From Pelagibius litoralis (GTDB taxonomy: Bacteria > Pseudomonadota > Alphaproteobacteria > Kiloniellales > Kiloniellaceae), in the NCBI RefSeq assembly GCF_011683915.1, contig NZ_JAAQPH010000010.1, forward strand, positions 62,001-126,000: DNA of 64,000 nt, read 5' to 3'. The notes beneath the pieces were generated by a model that did not search any database, was not told the DNA's origin, and saw only the letters and a list, made by a program, of their open reading frames with translations. The position numbers were made by a program, and so were the translations under genes. This document shows positions 44,753-54,661 of the stretch, piece after piece (position 1 is the first letter of the stretch; every line of letters starts with the position of its first letter).

Positions 44753-45901
44753 TCAGACCAGCCGGACGACTTCGCCCGATTCCAGGCGGCCATGTTTCTG
44801 GTAAAGCGACAGCGCCTTCAACGTCGGCTCGTCGCTGGCAACGAAGAGGATGGCGGGCTCGCTATCTGACTCGTTCACATGCTCGCACCAACTGCCGCCG
44901 GGCACCGCAAGGGTGTCGAAGACGCCCCAGTCAAGCTTCTTTCCATCGATAAGACTGTGGCCGCGCCCTTCAAAAGGCGCGCAGAGCAGGCTTGCGTTCT
45001 GTTTCAGCGGGCGGGTGCGTTCGCCCGGCCGCAGCATCTGCATGAAGAACGTGATGGTCTTGAAGACCGGCTTGCCGTTGGTCGGATCGACATATTCGAC
45101 CAACAGGGCCTCGTAGGGATCGCCGTCCCAGTCCCTGAACTTCTCCAGCAGCTCGCGCATCATCTCCCAACGATAGACGTACATGGGCGCGGCATTGCCG
45201 GTACCGCGGTGATGCGACACGAAGCGCGGCATCAGTCCGCCGCTACCGTAGACCCGCTGCGAATAGTCGGAAGGGAAGCGCTCGGACTGTACGGCCTTGC
45301 GGACCCGCTCGCCCTCTTCGACCTCCGTGTAGTCATGCTCGAAGTAGGTGGCGTTCAAGGTTTCGACGAGGGGCACGTCAAGCACGCTCAGATTGACCGC
45401 CGGCTCGTCGCCCTGGTTGCCATGATTGTGCCATGTGTCGTGCGGCGTCAGCACCATGTCGCCGGGACCGAAGGTGATGTTCTCGCCCTCCACGCCGGTG
45501 AAATTCTGCGTTCCCGTCAACCCGAGCCTGATGGCATTCGGTGAATGGCGGTGCGGCGGCATGATCTCGCGCGGATCGTTCAGGCGATAAGCGGTGTACA
45601 TGGTACTGACCGAGGCGCGGCGCGGCGCCAGGCCGGGGTTGACCAGGATCAAGGAGCGCCGCTCGGAGGATTCGGTCGTGATCAGTTCCGCCGAGCGCTG
45701 GAGCAGCGGCTCGATATCGCGGTCATACTTCCAGACGAAGGGTATGGCCTTCTTCTTGTCCATGACCTGGCGGTCTTCATCGTGGTCGGCCGTCGTATCG
45801 ACCGCCCAGAAAGGCGCCATATCCGCGCTGTGAACATCCTCGTGCAGCTTGTCGAGAGCGGCTTTCAGATTGTGATCGGCGGTTTTTTCGATTTCCGGCA
45901 T
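44753..45901 (-). CDS. Gentisate/salicylate 1,2-dioxygenase-type cupin
   Basis: A 382-residue bicupin of the gentisate, salicylate and 1-hydroxy-2-naphthoate dioxygenase family. The N-terminal cupin supplies the Fe(II) ligands: H117 and H119 in PPHRHSPNAIRLGL and H158/H160 in TWHNHGN, with GDMVLTP between. These enzymes cleave the bond between a hydroxyl-bearing and a carboxyl-bearing ring carbon. The C-terminal cupin (PFEGRGHSLIDGKKLDWG, LAVPGGSWCEH) is present. First gene of the minus-strand operon, divergent from gntR. The start is ATG 45901; GTG 45910 is possible. A pyridine substrate is my inference. Confidence 0.85.
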   Translation of the reverse strand: MPEIEKTADHNLKAALDKLHEDVHSADMAPFWAVDTTADHDEDRQVMDKKKAIPFVWKYDRDIEPLLQRSAELITTESSERRSLILVNPGLAPRRASVSTMYTAYRLNDPREIMPPHRHSPNAIRLGLTGTQNFTGVEGENITFGPGDMVLTPHDTWHNHGNQGDEPAVNLSVLDVPLVETLNATYFEHDYTEVEEGERVRKAVQSERFPSDYSQRVYGSGGLMPRFVSHHRGTGNAAPMYVYRWEMMRELLEKFRDWDGDPYEALLVEYVDPTNGKPVFKTITFFMQMLRPGERTRPLKQNASLLCAPFEGRGHSLIDGKKLDWGVFDTLAVPGGSWCEHVNESDSEPAILFVASDEPTLKALSLYQKHGRLESGEVVRLV

Positions 45902-45997
45902 CCCATCCACCCTGCGTTTTTTATTGGCCCGGAGCCCTGCCGGACCGATCCGGGATAACCCTATGCCGTCTCACTTGTGCTTCGGCAGCATCCCTGT

Positions 45998-46019
45998 TTG
46001 GTGACAACACGGTAACCAA
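45998..46019. promoter_or_regulatory. TTGGT...ACCAA dyad, possible GntR operator 1
   Basis: The segment begins TTGGTGAC and ends GGTAACCAA, giving TTGGT/ACCAA half sites around an ACAACAC centre. FadR-subfamily GntR regulators favour TGGTnnnACCA-like sites. It lies about 97 bases upstream of the cupin start. Confidence 0.45.
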
Positions 46020-46052
46020 TATCGAAACCAAGCGTCAAGAAACATCTCTCTT

Positions 46053-46060
46053 TTGGTACC
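46053..46060. promoter_or_regulatory. TTGGTACC box, possible GntR operator 2
   Basis: TTGGTACC followed by GG, a GGTACC core (46055-46060) shared with the box at 46224. It lies about 150 bases from the cupin start and 280 bases from gntR. Confidence 0.35.
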
Positions 46061-46212
46061 GGTGTTGAGTCATGGCTTGGCAGAACAACCAGACGATGCG
46101 CTTAACGAGGTTGCCATCTCCTGGCTCATTCGCTAGATTTTCGAGATTAAAACAGCCAGTATTCAATACCTTTGGCGACAGCTTTCCGGCAACACAAAGC
46201 CCTTGCTTTAAA

Positions 46213-46231
46213 CGTAACCATTATGGTACCA
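46213..46231. promoter_or_regulatory. GTAACCATTATGGTACCA dyad, possible GntR operator 3
   Basis: GTAACCAT and ATGGTACC form an imperfect inverted repeat around one T, and TGGTACCA at 46224-46231 is itself a perfect palindrome. It is followed by an AT-rich TTATATAG that could serve as a -10 element for gntR, 111 bases before its start. Confidence 0.5.
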
Positions 46232-46341
46232 ATTATATAGTGCTTTCCGCCTTCTACCCCAGGTGACCATATAGGTTCCATTTCGACTTCCCGGCGAGTA
46301 TTGAGACCAATGATCATCAACACCACAAAGCGACGAGCCTG

Positions 46342-47025
46342 ATGGAACGCTACGAGCATACTCTGGCCAAGCTGCGCGAACTTCTGAACGAAGGCGTTCT
46401 GACCAGCGGCGAGCGGCTGCCGCCGGAACGCATCCTGGCAAGCGAACTTCATGTCGGCCGGCGATCGCTGCGCCGGGCGCTTGGCGTGCTGGAGGAAGAA
46501 GGACATATCTCGCGCCAGCAAGGGCGCGGCACTTTCGTCAACGACTCGATCAAGGTGCCCAGCCTTGGCATCGACAGCATTCTCGAACACACCAATCCGC
46601 TGGAAGTCATAGAGGTCCGGCTGTCGTCGGAACCCGTGATGGCGCGGCTTGCCGCCTTGCGGGCGTCACGCTGCGATATCGAGCGGCTTAACCGGCTGGC
46701 GGAGGATACCGAAAAGGCCGAAGGCCCGGTCGAATATGAAACCGCCGACGGGGCTTTCCACCGCCGCATCGCCGAGGCATCGCGCAACGCCCTTTTCCTG
46801 TCGCTCTACGATACCCTTAGCGCAAGCCGAAACGACGACGCCTGGCGCCGTCTGGGCGAGAACGCCCATTGCTACAAAAGACAGGCCGTCTATGCCGGCT
46901 TCCACCGCCAGATCGCCGAAGCGATCGGCGCGCGCGATGGCGAAAAAGCCGAGGCGCTGATGTACGAGCACCTGAGCGACGTACAACAGCACATCTACCG
47001 GCACATCTTTCCACAACGCTCTTAG
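46342..47025 (+). CDS. GntR-family regulator, FCD (FadR-like) type
   Basis: A 227-residue regulator with an N-terminal winged helix ([48 protein letters not shown] region) and a C-terminal all-helical FCD ligand domain with the metal-binding pattern D-x3-H in [12 protein letters not shown] and later His in the [15 protein letters not shown] helix. FCD domains bind carboxylic acids through a metal. It probably controls the divergent cupin operon and the GMC gene downstream, responding to a pyridine carboxylate or related intermediate. The gene for the GMC enzyme starts 41 bases after its stop. Confidence 0.9.
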   Translation: MERYEHTLAKLRELLNEGVLTSGERLPPERILASELHVGRRSLRRALGVLEEEGHISRQQGRGTFVNDSIKVPSLGIDSILEHTNPLEVIEVRLSSEPVMARLAALRASRCDIERLNRLAEDTEKAEGPVEYETADGAFHRRIAEASRNALFLSLYDTLSASRNDDAWRRLGENAHCYKRQAVYAGFHRQIAEAIGARDGEKAEALMYEHLSDVQQHIYRHIFPQRS

Positions 47026-47066
47026 AACAACGACGAAACCGGGCCGGCTCGCAGGGGGAGACTATC

Positions 47067-48710
47067 ATGGTGAGGGAGTCGGCGTTCGACTACGTAATCG
47101 TTGGTGCCGGCTCGGCGGGCTGCACCCTGGCCAACCGCCTGTCGGAAGACCCCGACACCACCGTGCTGCTGCTCGAGGCCGGCGGGTGGGACCGCGATCC
47201 CTGGATCCACATCCCGCTCGGCTGGGGCAAGATCCTGCAAGGCCGGTTGCACGACTGGATGTATTTCTACGAGCCGGACGAAACCGTCGACGGACGCCGG
47301 GTGGAATGCGCCCGCGGCAAGGTCGTCGGCGGTTCCTCGTCGACCAACGCGATGGCCTACGTCCGGGGCAACCCCGGCGACTACGACCGCTGGGCTGCAG
47401 CGGGGCTGAGCGACTGGTCCTTTGACAAGGTCCTGCCGTACTTTCGCAAACAGGAGACCTGGGGCGGCGGTGCGGACGCCTATCGCGGCGGCGACGGCCC
47501 GCTTTCAACCCAGTACTGCCGCTTCGAGGATCCTCTTGTCGACGCCTTCGGCGAGGCCGGCGTCTCCGCAGGCTTCGGCTGGACCGATGACTATAACGGC
47601 GAGCGGCAGGAGGGCTTCGGCCGCCTCCAGATGACGATCCGCGAGGGACGCCGTTGCAGCGGCGCCTCCGCTTATCTTCGCCCGGTCCTGAAAAGAACGA
47701 ACCTGCAGATCGAAACGAAGGCGCTGGCAACACGCGTGGTCCTGGAGGGCGGGCGCGCGGTCGGGATCGCCTACCAGCAAGACGGACAACAACTCATTGC
47801 GCGGGCGAAGCGCGAGGTGATCCTGGCCGGGGGCGTCATAAACTCCCCGCAGCTTCTCCTGCTTTCCGGCATCGGCGATCCCGACGATCTGCAAAAGATG
47901 AACATCCCGGTGCAGGCCGCTTTATCCGGCGTCGGCCGGAACCTGCAGGATCATGTCTCGGTCATCCTGATGTCTCAGCGCAAACAGCCCGGCCCCTTTC
48001 TCCGCATGATGCGCGCCGACCGGATCGCGCGTGAGCTGGCGAAGGCCTATCTGTTCGGCAAGGGTTTTGCCGCCGACGTGCCGGGCGGGATCACCGCGTT
48101 TCTGAAAAGCCGCGCCGAGATCGAGCTGCCCGATATCCAGTTCCTCTTTACCGCGGCTTCGCTCGGCGCCTGGCCCTACTTTCCGCTTTTCAAGAAGCCC
48201 TTTCCCGATTCCTTTGCCTGTCGGATCGTCATGCTGCGCCCTGAAGGCCGGGGCCGCGTCTCCCTGCGCTCCGCAAACCCGGAAGACCCGCCGCTCATTC
48301 ATCAGAATTTCATGTCGAGCGAAGCCGATTGGGAAACCATGCGCGCCGGCGTGCGCATGGCGCGCAGGGTTCTCGCCCAGCCGGAGATGGCGCCTTTTTC
48401 CGGCCCCGAGATTGCGCCAGGTGCGGATAAGACCAGCGATGCCGAGATCGATGCCTACATCCGGGCCAGCTCGATCACCGTGCATCATCCCCTGGGCACC
48501 TGCCGCATGGGTATCGAATCCGATCCCCTCTGCGTCGTCGACCCTGATCTGCGCGTCCGGGGCATCGAGGCCCTGCGCGTCGTCGATGCCTCGGTGATGC
48601 CGGACCTCGTAAGCGGCAATATCAACGCCGCCGTTGTCATGATCGCAGAAAAGGCGGCCGATCTGATCAAAGCGCCGGCATCAAGCCCGGCAATGGCCGC
48701 ATCGGCCTGA
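47067..48710 (+). CDS. GMC oxidoreductase, 4-pyridoxate dehydrogenase candidate
   Basis: A 547-residue FAD enzyme of the GMC family. The FAD motif is [16 protein letters not shown] near residue 10, the GMC signature is [21 protein letters not shown], and the catalytic residues are His in [11 protein letters not shown] and Asn in SGNINAAV. Segments such as [10 protein letters not shown] and HDWMYF resemble Mesorhizobium 4-pyridoxic acid dehydrogenase, which oxidises the 5-hydroxymethyl group to give FHMPC. GCAGGGGGAG precedes ATG 47067; the longer frame overlaps gntR. A choline-dehydrogenase-like alcohol oxidoreductase is the alternative. Confidence 0.65.
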   Translation: MVRESAFDYVIVGAGSAGCTLANRLSEDPDTTVLLLEAGGWDRDPWIHIPLGWGKILQGRLHDWMYFYEPDETVDGRRVECARGKVVGGSSSTNAMAYVRGNPGDYDRWAAAGLSDWSFDKVLPYFRKQETWGGGADAYRGGDGPLSTQYCRFEDPLVDAFGEAGVSAGFGWTDDYNGERQEGFGRLQMTIREGRRCSGASAYLRPVLKRTNLQIETKALATRVVLEGGRAVGIAYQQDGQQLIARAKREVILAGGVINSPQLLLLSGIGDPDDLQKMNIPVQAALSGVGRNLQDHVSVILMSQRKQPGPFLRMMRADRIARELAKAYLFGKGFAADVPGGITAFLKSRAEIELPDIQFLFTAASLGAWPYFPLFKKPFPDSFACRIVMLRPEGRGRVSLRSANPEDPPLIHQNFMSSEADWETMRAGVRMARRVLAQPEMAPFSGPEIAPGADKTSDAEIDAYIRASSITVHHPLGTCRMGIESDPLCVVDPDLRVRGIEALRVVDASVMPDLVSGNINAAVVMIAEKAADLIKAPASSPAMAASA

Positions 48711-48761
48711 TTGGGCGGACCGTCCACGCGCGAGAGCGACGCGATAGCCGGACCATAGCCG

Positions 48762-49115
48762 TTAGCCGCTCAAGCCTTTTCCATCCCCGGGTTCCTTCTG
48801 TCGGGCAAGTTCGTCGATCACCGTCCCCTTCCATAGCGGTACGCCGGTGCGGTAGGCGGCGCGGCCGATCATGTGAGCGGCAACCGGCGCGGTCAGCAGC
48901 AGAAAGACAATAGCCGCCAGGGCGCGCGCGATGATGCCGACCTCACCAAAATGCACCGCCACCGCCACCAGGATCAGGCCGCAGCCCAGCGTTCCTGCCT
49001 TGGTGGAGGCATGCATGCGGATCAGCACGTCCGGCAGGCGCAACACGCCGAGCCCTGCCGCCAACGAGAAGAGACCGCCGGCAACCACGAGAAATGCGGT
49101 TACGATTTCGGTCAT
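48762..49115 (-). CDS. mnhG: MnhG, Mrp antiporter subunit G
   Basis: A 117-residue membrane protein with three helices, of the MnhG/MrpG family (VAGGLFSLAAGLGVLRLPDVLIRMHASTKAGTLG). Last gene of a seven-gene cluster for a multisubunit cation/proton antiporter. The start overlaps the mnhF stop by four bases (ATGA). Converges on the GMC gene 51 bases away. Confidence 0.93.
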   Translation of the reverse strand: MTEIVTAFLVVAGGLFSLAAGLGVLRLPDVLIRMHASTKAGTLGCGLILVAVAVHFGEVGIIARALAAIVFLLLTAPVAAHMIGRAAYRTGVPLWKGTVIDELARQKEPGDGKGLSG

Positions 49116-49438
49116 GAGGACTCGCCTCCACTGCCATCCGGCGGCACAGGCCCCCGCGCCTTGCGCCTCTCGGCGAAGCGGGCAAAAGCGATTGTGGCGA
49201 GGAAGGCCACCAGCGCCAGGGCGATCGCCACATCGAGGAACGCCGCCTGGCCCGAGGAGACAGCGAAAAGCGCGCAGAAAGCGACCGCCAGGACGGTTAT
49301 GAGATCGAGCGCGACAACGCGGTCAGGCAGGCTGGGGCCCCGGGCAAGGCGCAGAAAGGCGAGTACCATCGCCGCCATGATCAGGATAAAGGCGATGTCC
49401 ACCGCCACGGCGAGGATGGAGCCGTCTTCAGGGATCAT
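49112..49438 (-). CDS. mnhF: MnhF, Mrp antiporter subunit F
   Basis: A 108-residue protein with three helices (FILIMAAMVLAFLRLARGPSLPDRVVALDLIT is the family signature). The ATG at 49438 overlaps the mnhE stop as ATGA, so the longer open frame to 49684 is rejected. The C-terminal tail of charged residues is cytoplasmic. It is part of the complex that expels Na+ in exchange for protons. Confidence 0.92.
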   Translation of the reverse strand: MIPEDGSILAVAVDIAFILIMAAMVLAFLRLARGPSLPDRVVALDLITVLAVAFCALFAVSSGQAAFLDVAIALALVAFLATIAFARFAERRKARGPVPPDGSGGESS

Positions 49439-49908
49439 TGCAGGGCCTCCATGACCCGGCGTTCGATGCCGGATTTCAGTCCCCGGCGCAGGGTCACCGG
49501 GTCGTCGACGAACATGGCGTGGACGTAGAGTGTCTTGCGGTCCGGCGAGAGATCCAGGCTCAGCGAACCGGGCGTGAGCGATATCAGGTTGGCGATCAGC
49601 AGGATTTCCCCCTCGCCCTCCGCATCCAGCGGCAGGGCGACGATGCCGGGCCGGCTGAGATGGGTCGGGGTGATCACGTCCCACACCACCTGCAGGCTGG
49701 AGACGATCAGATCATAGACGAACAGCACAAGCAGACGGAAAACCCGCCAGACCCGCAGGAAATAGCCGCTCTTGCCGAACAAGGGGCTGGCGATCCAGAG
49801 CGCCAGGTAACCCGTGCCGTAGCCGATCAGCAGATTGGCCAGCGTAAAACTGCCGACCAGGGCGGCCCAGCTCACCGCCAGGAAGACGTTCAGTACGAAG
49901 ATGTTCAC
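49435..49908 (-). CDS. mnhE: MnhE, Mrp antiporter subunit E
   Basis: A 157-residue membrane protein of the MnhE family with an N-terminal helix pair and a cytoplasmic domain containing VVWDVITPTHLSRPGIVALPLD and LISLTPGSLSLDLSPDRKTLYVHAM. GTG 49908 overlaps the mnhD stop (GTGA), fixing the start. It belongs to the Na+/H+ antiporter operon. Confidence 0.92.
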   Translation of the reverse strand: MNIFVLNVFLAVSWAALVGSFTLANLLIGYGTGYLALWIASPLFGKSGYFLRVWRVFRLLVLFVYDLIVSSLQVVWDVITPTHLSRPGIVALPLDAEGEGEILLIANLISLTPGSLSLDLSPDRKTLYVHAMFVDDPVTLRRGLKSGIERRVMEALQ

Positions 49909-51407
49909 GGCAGTCCTCCCAAAACAGCGCGGACATAGTCCGTTGGGTCCAACAGTTGTCCGGCCGAGCGTTCGGCGAAGGCGACAAAGGGCTGTGGGAA
50001 AAGACCGATAACCACGGTCAGCCCCGCCAGGAAGACCACCGGCAGCAGGAGGGCTGCCAGTTCGGACCGTCCGAGATCTGCCAGTGCCGGCGCGGTGCCG
50101 GCAGGGTGAGGCTTCCAAAAGGCCTCGGCCCAGATCTTCGTCATCGAGAAAATTGTCAACAGACCAACCACCAGGGCGGCCGCCGCAACCAGATAGGCCT
50201 CGATTTCCAGGCTCGCCTTCACCAGCAGGAACTTTGCCCAGAAACCCGACAGCGGCGGAAAGCCCGCCAGGGAAAAGGCCGGCACCAGGAACAGAACGGC
50301 CAACAAGGGGCTCGACTTGTAAAGACCGCCGATGGCCGACAGTTCGAAGGACCCGGTGAGCCGCCTGGCGATGCCGCTGATCAGGAACAGGTTCGCTTTC
50401 ACGATGATGTGGTGGACAAGATAGAAGACCGCACCGACCAGGGCCAGCGGCGTATAGAGCGCCAAACCCAGGATCATATAGCCGATCTGACTGACGATAT
50501 GGAACGAGAGGATCTTGCGAAAGTCGCTCTGCGCCGCAGCACCGAGCACCCCGGTGATCATGGTCAGCACCGCCACCCCCAGCAGCAGGCCGTGGGTGTA
50601 GTCCGTGTCGTTGGTAAAGACCAGGGTGAACATGCGGATCAACGCATAGACACCGACCTTGGTCAGCAAACCGGCAAAGACGGCGGAGACCGCCACCGGC
50701 GGCGTGTGATAGGAGGCCGGCAACCAGAAGAACAGCGGAAAGACCGCCGCCTTGACCCCGAAAGCGACCATGAAGAGAACCGCCACCACCGTCAGCAGGC
50801 CTTGGTTCTCCACTTCGCGCACCGCCAGGTGAAGGTCGGCCATGTTCAGCGTGCCGGTGAGCCCGTAAAGCAGGCCGATGCCCGATAGGAACAAGACGGT
50901 GGAAACCAGGTTAAGCGTTACGTACTTGATGCCGCCGTCGATCTGCGCCTTGTCGCCGCCCAGCACCAGCAGGCCGAAAGAGGCGATCAACATCACCTCG
51001 AACCAGACATAGAGGTTGAAGATGTCGCCGGTCAGGAAAGCACCGCAGACACCGGCCAACAGCACCTGAAACAGGGCGTGATAGCCCAGAACCTCACGCC
51101 GGACATCAATGTCGGACAAGGCATAGACGGCAACGGCCAGGCCGGTGATCGTGGTGATGACGACCATGACGGCGCTCAGCAGATCGGCGACCAGCGTTAT
51201 TCCAAAGGGCGCCGGCCAAGCGCCCATCTGGGCGGCAATCACGCCTTCGTCCAGGACCGCGACCATCAGAGCGGCTGAGGCGAAGAGCAACAACAGGCAA
51301 CCGCCGATACTGAGCCAACCGCCGACAGAGCCTCTGCCGCGCAGCAGGAACACCAGAACCGCCGTTATAAAGGGCAGGATGATCGGCAGCGCCAGAAGCC
51401 AGCTCAC
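49905..51407 (-). CDS. mnhD: MnhD, NuoN/NuoM-like Mrp antiporter subunit D
   Basis: A 500-residue membrane protein with about 14 helices, of the proton-translocating quinone oxidoreductase family. Visible features are the FEVMLIASFGLLVLGGDKAQ segment with the key Glu, the lysine helix region KAAVFPLFFWLPASYHTPP, and HHIIVKANLFLISGI. It forms, with MnhA, the ion-conducting core of the antiporter. GTG 51407 overlaps mnhC; the stop overlaps mnhE. Confidence 0.95.
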   Translation of the reverse strand: MSWLLALPIILPFITAVLVFLLRGRGSVGGWLSIGGCLLLLFASAALMVAVLDEGVIAAQMGAWPAPFGITLVADLLSAVMVVITTITGLAVAVYALSDIDVRREVLGYHALFQVLLAGVCGAFLTGDIFNLYVWFEVMLIASFGLLVLGGDKAQIDGGIKYVTLNLVSTVLFLSGIGLLYGLTGTLNMADLHLAVREVENQGLLTVVAVLFMVAFGVKAAVFPLFFWLPASYHTPPVAVSAVFAGLLTKVGVYALIRMFTLVFTNDTDYTHGLLLGVAVLTMITGVLGAAAQSDFRKILSFHIVSQIGYMILGLALYTPLALVGAVFYLVHHIIVKANLFLISGIARRLTGSFELSAIGGLYKSSPLLAVLFLVPAFSLAGFPPLSGFWAKFLLVKASLEIEAYLVAAAALVVGLLTIFSMTKIWAEAFWKPHPAGTAPALADLGRSELAALLLPVVFLAGLTVVIGLFPQPFVAFAERSAGQLLDPTDYVRAVLGGLP

Positions 51408-51802
51408 GAAGCCTCCCCTTTCGGCTTCGCCGATGCCGCGTCGGGTGCAGTGAGCTTCGGCTCGGCATGACGCATCGCGTCGCTGTCGAGGGTCCCCAAT
51501 GACTGATAGCCGCGATAGACCAGCACCAGGGCGAAGGCAAAGAGGCCGAAGCCGATGACAATCGCCGTCAGCACCAGAGCCTGCGGCAAAGCGTTTGCCA
51601 CAACACCGACCGGGCCGGCCATGCCTTCCGGGACCAGAGGCGGAGCGGCCGGCGTCAGGCGCCCGGCGGTAAAGATCGTCAGGTTGGCGGCGTTGCTCAA
51701 GAGTACCAGGCCGAACAGGAACCTGAGGACATTGCGGGCCAGCATCAGGTAGACGCTGGCTGCCACCATCACGCCGATCAGCAGCGCCAGAACCGACTCC
51801 AT
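51404..51802 (-). CDS. mnhC: MnhC, NuoK-like Mrp antiporter subunit C
   Basis: A 132-residue membrane protein with three helices, similar to NuoK (LARNVLRFLFGLVLLSNAANLTIFTAG, DPLPQALVLTAIVIG-like ALPQALVLTAIVIGFG). ATG 51802 follows mnhB by two bases; the long upstream frame is an out-of-frame shadow over mnhB. The C-terminal 35 residues are a charged cytoplasmic extension. Confidence 0.93.
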   Translation of the reverse strand: MESVLALLIGVMVAASVYLMLARNVLRFLFGLVLLSNAANLTIFTAGRLTPAAPPLVPEGMAGPVGVVANALPQALVLTAIVIGFGLFAFALVLVYRGYQSLGTLDSDAMRHAEPKLTAPDAASAKPKGEAS

Positions 51803-51804
51803 GG

Positions 51805-52224
51805 TCAGACTTCCTCTTCCAGAGCCAGAACCAGAGTCAACACCGAGCCGACGACGACCAGATAGACCCCGATGTCGAACAGCAGCACCGTGCTGATCGG
51901 CAGACCTTTGTCGCCTTCCCCCGCGCCGATAAACCACCACTGACCGGTAAACAGGGGGTCCCCGGCAAAGCCCGCCACAAGACCGGACAGCAGGGCAATA
52001 CCAAGACCGATCATGGCGATGGCGGCAGGGTCGAAGCGCAGGGCTCTGCGCGTTGCGGCGGCACCCTCGGCAATGGCATAGAGTATGAAACCAATGCCGG
52101 CGATGAGCCCGCCGATGAAGCCACCGCCCGGCTCGTTGTGGCCGCGCAGCAGCATGTAGACCGAGAAGACCAGCATCAGCGCGACCAGCAGCCGCGTCGC
52201 AGCGCTCAGGATCGGTGAGTTCAT
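51805..52224 (-). CDS. mnhB: MnhB, Mrp antiporter subunit B
   Basis: A 139-residue protein with four helices ([38 protein letters not shown] is the family signature). The start overlaps the mnhA stop by four bases. The last residues are acidic. It is required with the other Mrp subunits for antiport. Confidence 0.94.
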   Translation of the reverse strand: MNSPILSAATRLLVALMLVFSVYMLLRGHNEPGGGFIGGLIAGIGFILYAIAEGAAATRRALRFDPAAIAMIGLGIALLSGLVAGFAGDPLFTGQWWFIGAGEGDKGLPISTVLLFDIGVYLVVVGSVLTLVLALEEEV

Positions 52225-54497
52225 GGCCGCCCACCTGATTTTTCCCGGGTTCGCCTTGTACCGCGGATCAGGGCATAGGCCCCAAGGGCGGCCACAACAA
52301 CCACGGCAACCTCGCCGAACGTATCGAGGGCACGGAAATCCACCAGGATCACGTTCACGATGTTATGGCCGAAAGCCTCGGGAACGCTTGCCCCCTCGAA
52401 ATAGGTCGTGATCGAGCGGTCCATCGGCCCGGCAACGACGGCCAGCAGGGTTGCCGAGACGGCCGCCCCGACGCAAAGCGCCAGAACGGCATCCAAACCG
52501 CGGAACCCGGGCGCCGGGTCCCGGCGCAGGTCCGGTAAGCGCAGCATCGCCACAGCCACCAGGACGACCACCAGGGTCTCGACCAGAAGCTGGGTGATCG
52601 CCACATCCGGCGCCCCGAACATGACAAACAGCATCGCCACCCCGACGCCCACAACACCAAGCGCGCAGATAGCGGCAAGCCGGGAGTTGACGACAGCCGT
52701 CATCATGGCGCCCGCTGCAATCAGCGCGACGACGGCCCAGTGCTTCAGCATCAGGTCCGACCAGGCGAACGAGAAACGCCAGGCATCGGTTACAATCAGC
52801 GTCGTCCCAACCGCCAAAGCCAGACTGGCGAAAACAACGAAGAGATAGCGCCGCAGAATGCCGCTCTGCAGCAGTCGCGTCTGCGCGGCGGCCAGCGCTT
52901 TCAGCCCGGTCAGCAGACCGTCCCAGGTCCGATCGCCGGTGGTCGGCAGCCGGGCTTCGAGACTGATCAGGATTCGGCGCAGGGGTTGATGGAAGAAGTA
53001 CACCGACAAGCCAAGCGCAAAAGTAACAACACTGAGCAGCAGCGGCAGATTGATGCCATGCCAAAGCGCCAGCTTCACCGCCTCCGGGCGGCCAAGGATC
53101 GCCGTCACTGCCGGCTGGACCAGGTTGTCAGCAATCAGCGAGGGCGTCAGGCCGAAGGTCAAGCCAAGGGCGGCCAGCACCAGCGGCCCGATCCATAAAC
53201 GAACGGGTGCCTCTTTCGGGGCTTTCGGCGTCACCAGCCGAGCCCCGTAGAACGGCCGCAAAGCAACAATGCCGGCGACAGCGACCATCAAGGCATTGGC
53301 CAGAACCGCCGCGCCGGCCACGAACATCGGCTCTGAGGCGATGGCCAGCGCGCCTTCATACTTCAGTTCCTTGCCGATGAACCCAAGGAAGGGCGGAAAA
53401 CCCGCCATCGACAATGCGGCAGCAGCAGCGGCAACAGCGGTTACCGGCATAACGCCGGCGAGGCCCCGCAACTGCGCCACCTCGCGTGTGCCGGTCCGGT
53501 AATCGATGATGCCGACGACCATAAACAGCGCTGCTTTGTAGAACGAATGCACCATCAGAAAGGTGACCGCGGCAGCCACGGCAACGCTCGCCTCCGAGCC
53601 TAAAAACATCGTGAGCGTGCCGAGCGCCATGACGGTCGTATAAGCCAGTGCGAGCTTGAGGTCGGTCTGCCGCAAGGCAAGCACCGAAGCCGTCACCGCC
53701 GTCACCGCGCCAAAGATCGTGAGACTCCAGATCCACACCTCTGTGCCGCTCAGCGCCGGGTGCATCCGGGCCAGAAGGTAGATCCCCGCCTTCACCATGG
53801 TCGCCGAGTGAAGGTAAGCGCTCACCGGTGTCGGTGCCGCCATGGCATTCGGCAGCCAGAAATGGAATGGCACCTGGGCCGACTTGGTGAATGCGCCGAG
53901 AAGCACCAGGACGAGGATGGGCAGATAGAGCGCGTCGGCCCGGATCAAATCGCCCTGTGTCAGGATCACCGAAAGCTCGAAACTGCCGGCCGCGAAACCA
54001 AGCAGGATCAGACCGGCCAGCAGGGCGAGGCCGCCCGCGCCGGTCACAAGCAGCGCCTGCAGGGCGGAGCGCCGGGCCTTGGCCGAGGCATGGTCGAAGC
54101 CGATTAGCAGATAGGAAGCCACCGTGGTGAGTTCCCAGAACACAAAGAGCGTGATCACGTTGTCGGCAAGCACCAGGCCGAGCATCGCCGCCATAAAGAA
54201 AAACAGATAGAAAAAGAAACGACCGAGATGCAGATGGCCGGCCAGATAGACGCTTGAATAGAGGGCGACGAAAGCACCGATACCGCTGATCAACAAAGCG
54301 AAGGTCAGGCTGAGACCGTCGAGAAGAAAGGAAATGCGAATACCGAGGCTGGGCACCCAGTCATAGGCGATGCGGATCGCCTCGCCGCCGGCGATCGTCG
54401 GCAGACAAGCCAGAAAGGCAAGTGCCAGGGCCGCCGGGGGCAGAGCCGAAAGCCAACCAAGTTTGCTTGGCCGGTCAGCAACCATGTTGGGGGACAT
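52221..54497 (-). CDS. mnhA: MnhA, large Mrp antiporter subunit A with C-terminal MbhD/E-like part
   Basis: A 758-residue membrane protein with about 20 helices. The NuoL-like part has [56 protein letters not shown] and [22 protein letters not shown]. The C-terminal segment [22 protein letters not shown] is the MrpA/MbhD signature. ATG 54497 is taken as start; the longer frame to 54548 begins with TTG and neither has a strong ribosome site. First gene of the antiporter operon, preceded by an AT-rich 164-base gap that should hold the promoter. Confidence 0.93.
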   Translation of the reverse strand: MSPNMVADRPSKLGWLSALPPAALALAFLACLPTIAGGEAIRIAYDWVPSLGIRISFLLDGLSLTFALLISGIGAFVALYSSVYLAGHLHLGRFFFYLFFFMAAMLGLVLADNVITLFVFWELTTVASYLLIGFDHASAKARRSALQALLVTGAGGLALLAGLILLGFAAGSFELSVILTQGDLIRADALYLPILVLVLLGAFTKSAQVPFHFWLPNAMAAPTPVSAYLHSATMVKAGIYLLARMHPALSGTEVWIWSLTIFGAVTAVTASVLALRQTDLKLALAYTTVMALGTLTMFLGSEASVAVAAAVTFLMVHSFYKAALFMVVGIIDYRTGTREVAQLRGLAGVMPVTAVAAAAAALSMAGFPPFLGFIGKELKYEGALAIASEPMFVAGAAVLANALMVAVAGIVALRPFYGARLVTPKAPKEAPVRLWIGPLVLAALGLTFGLTPSLIADNLVQPAVTAILGRPEAVKLALWHGINLPLLLSVVTFALGLSVYFFHQPLRRILISLEARLPTTGDRTWDGLLTGLKALAAAQTRLLQSGILRRYLFVVFASLALAVGTTLIVTDAWRFSFAWSDLMLKHWAVVALIAAGAMMTAVVNSRLAAICALGVVGVGVAMLFVMFGAPDVAITQLLVETLVVVLVAVAMLRLPDLRRDPAPGFRGLDAVLALCVGAAVSATLLAVVAGPMDRSITTYFEGASVPEAFGHNIVNVILVDFRALDTFGEVAVVVVAALGAYALIRGTRRTREKSGGRP

Positions 54498-54661
54498 ATG
54501 AAACAGCGACTTTCTGTAGGCCGATATCAACGACCCGAATCCGGGCAACTGAACAGATATATCGGGGCTTCAGCTGATTGTTCTAATCATACTTAAAGTT
54601 TATTTTGATAGTTTTTTCCTATTAACACTTTCAGCGGCTTCACCGTTGCCGGCCAACCCCG

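Larger units (their letters stand above)
45902..46341. other. Divergent control region of the cupin operon and gntR
   Basis: 440 bases with AT content above its surroundings and no supported gene. It contains several GGTACC or GGTAACC-like boxes at 45998-46019, 46053-46060 and 46213-46231, plus GGTGACC at 46262-46268, consistent with multiple binding sites for the adjacent GntR regulator. Confidence 0.6.

Noticed and set aside
44753-45901. Calling the cupin gentisate 1,2-dioxygenase
   Set aside because: Family membership is clear, but the neighbours encode pyridine-compound enzymes and no fumarylpyruvate hydrolase or salicylate hydroxylase is nearby, so the substrate is left open.
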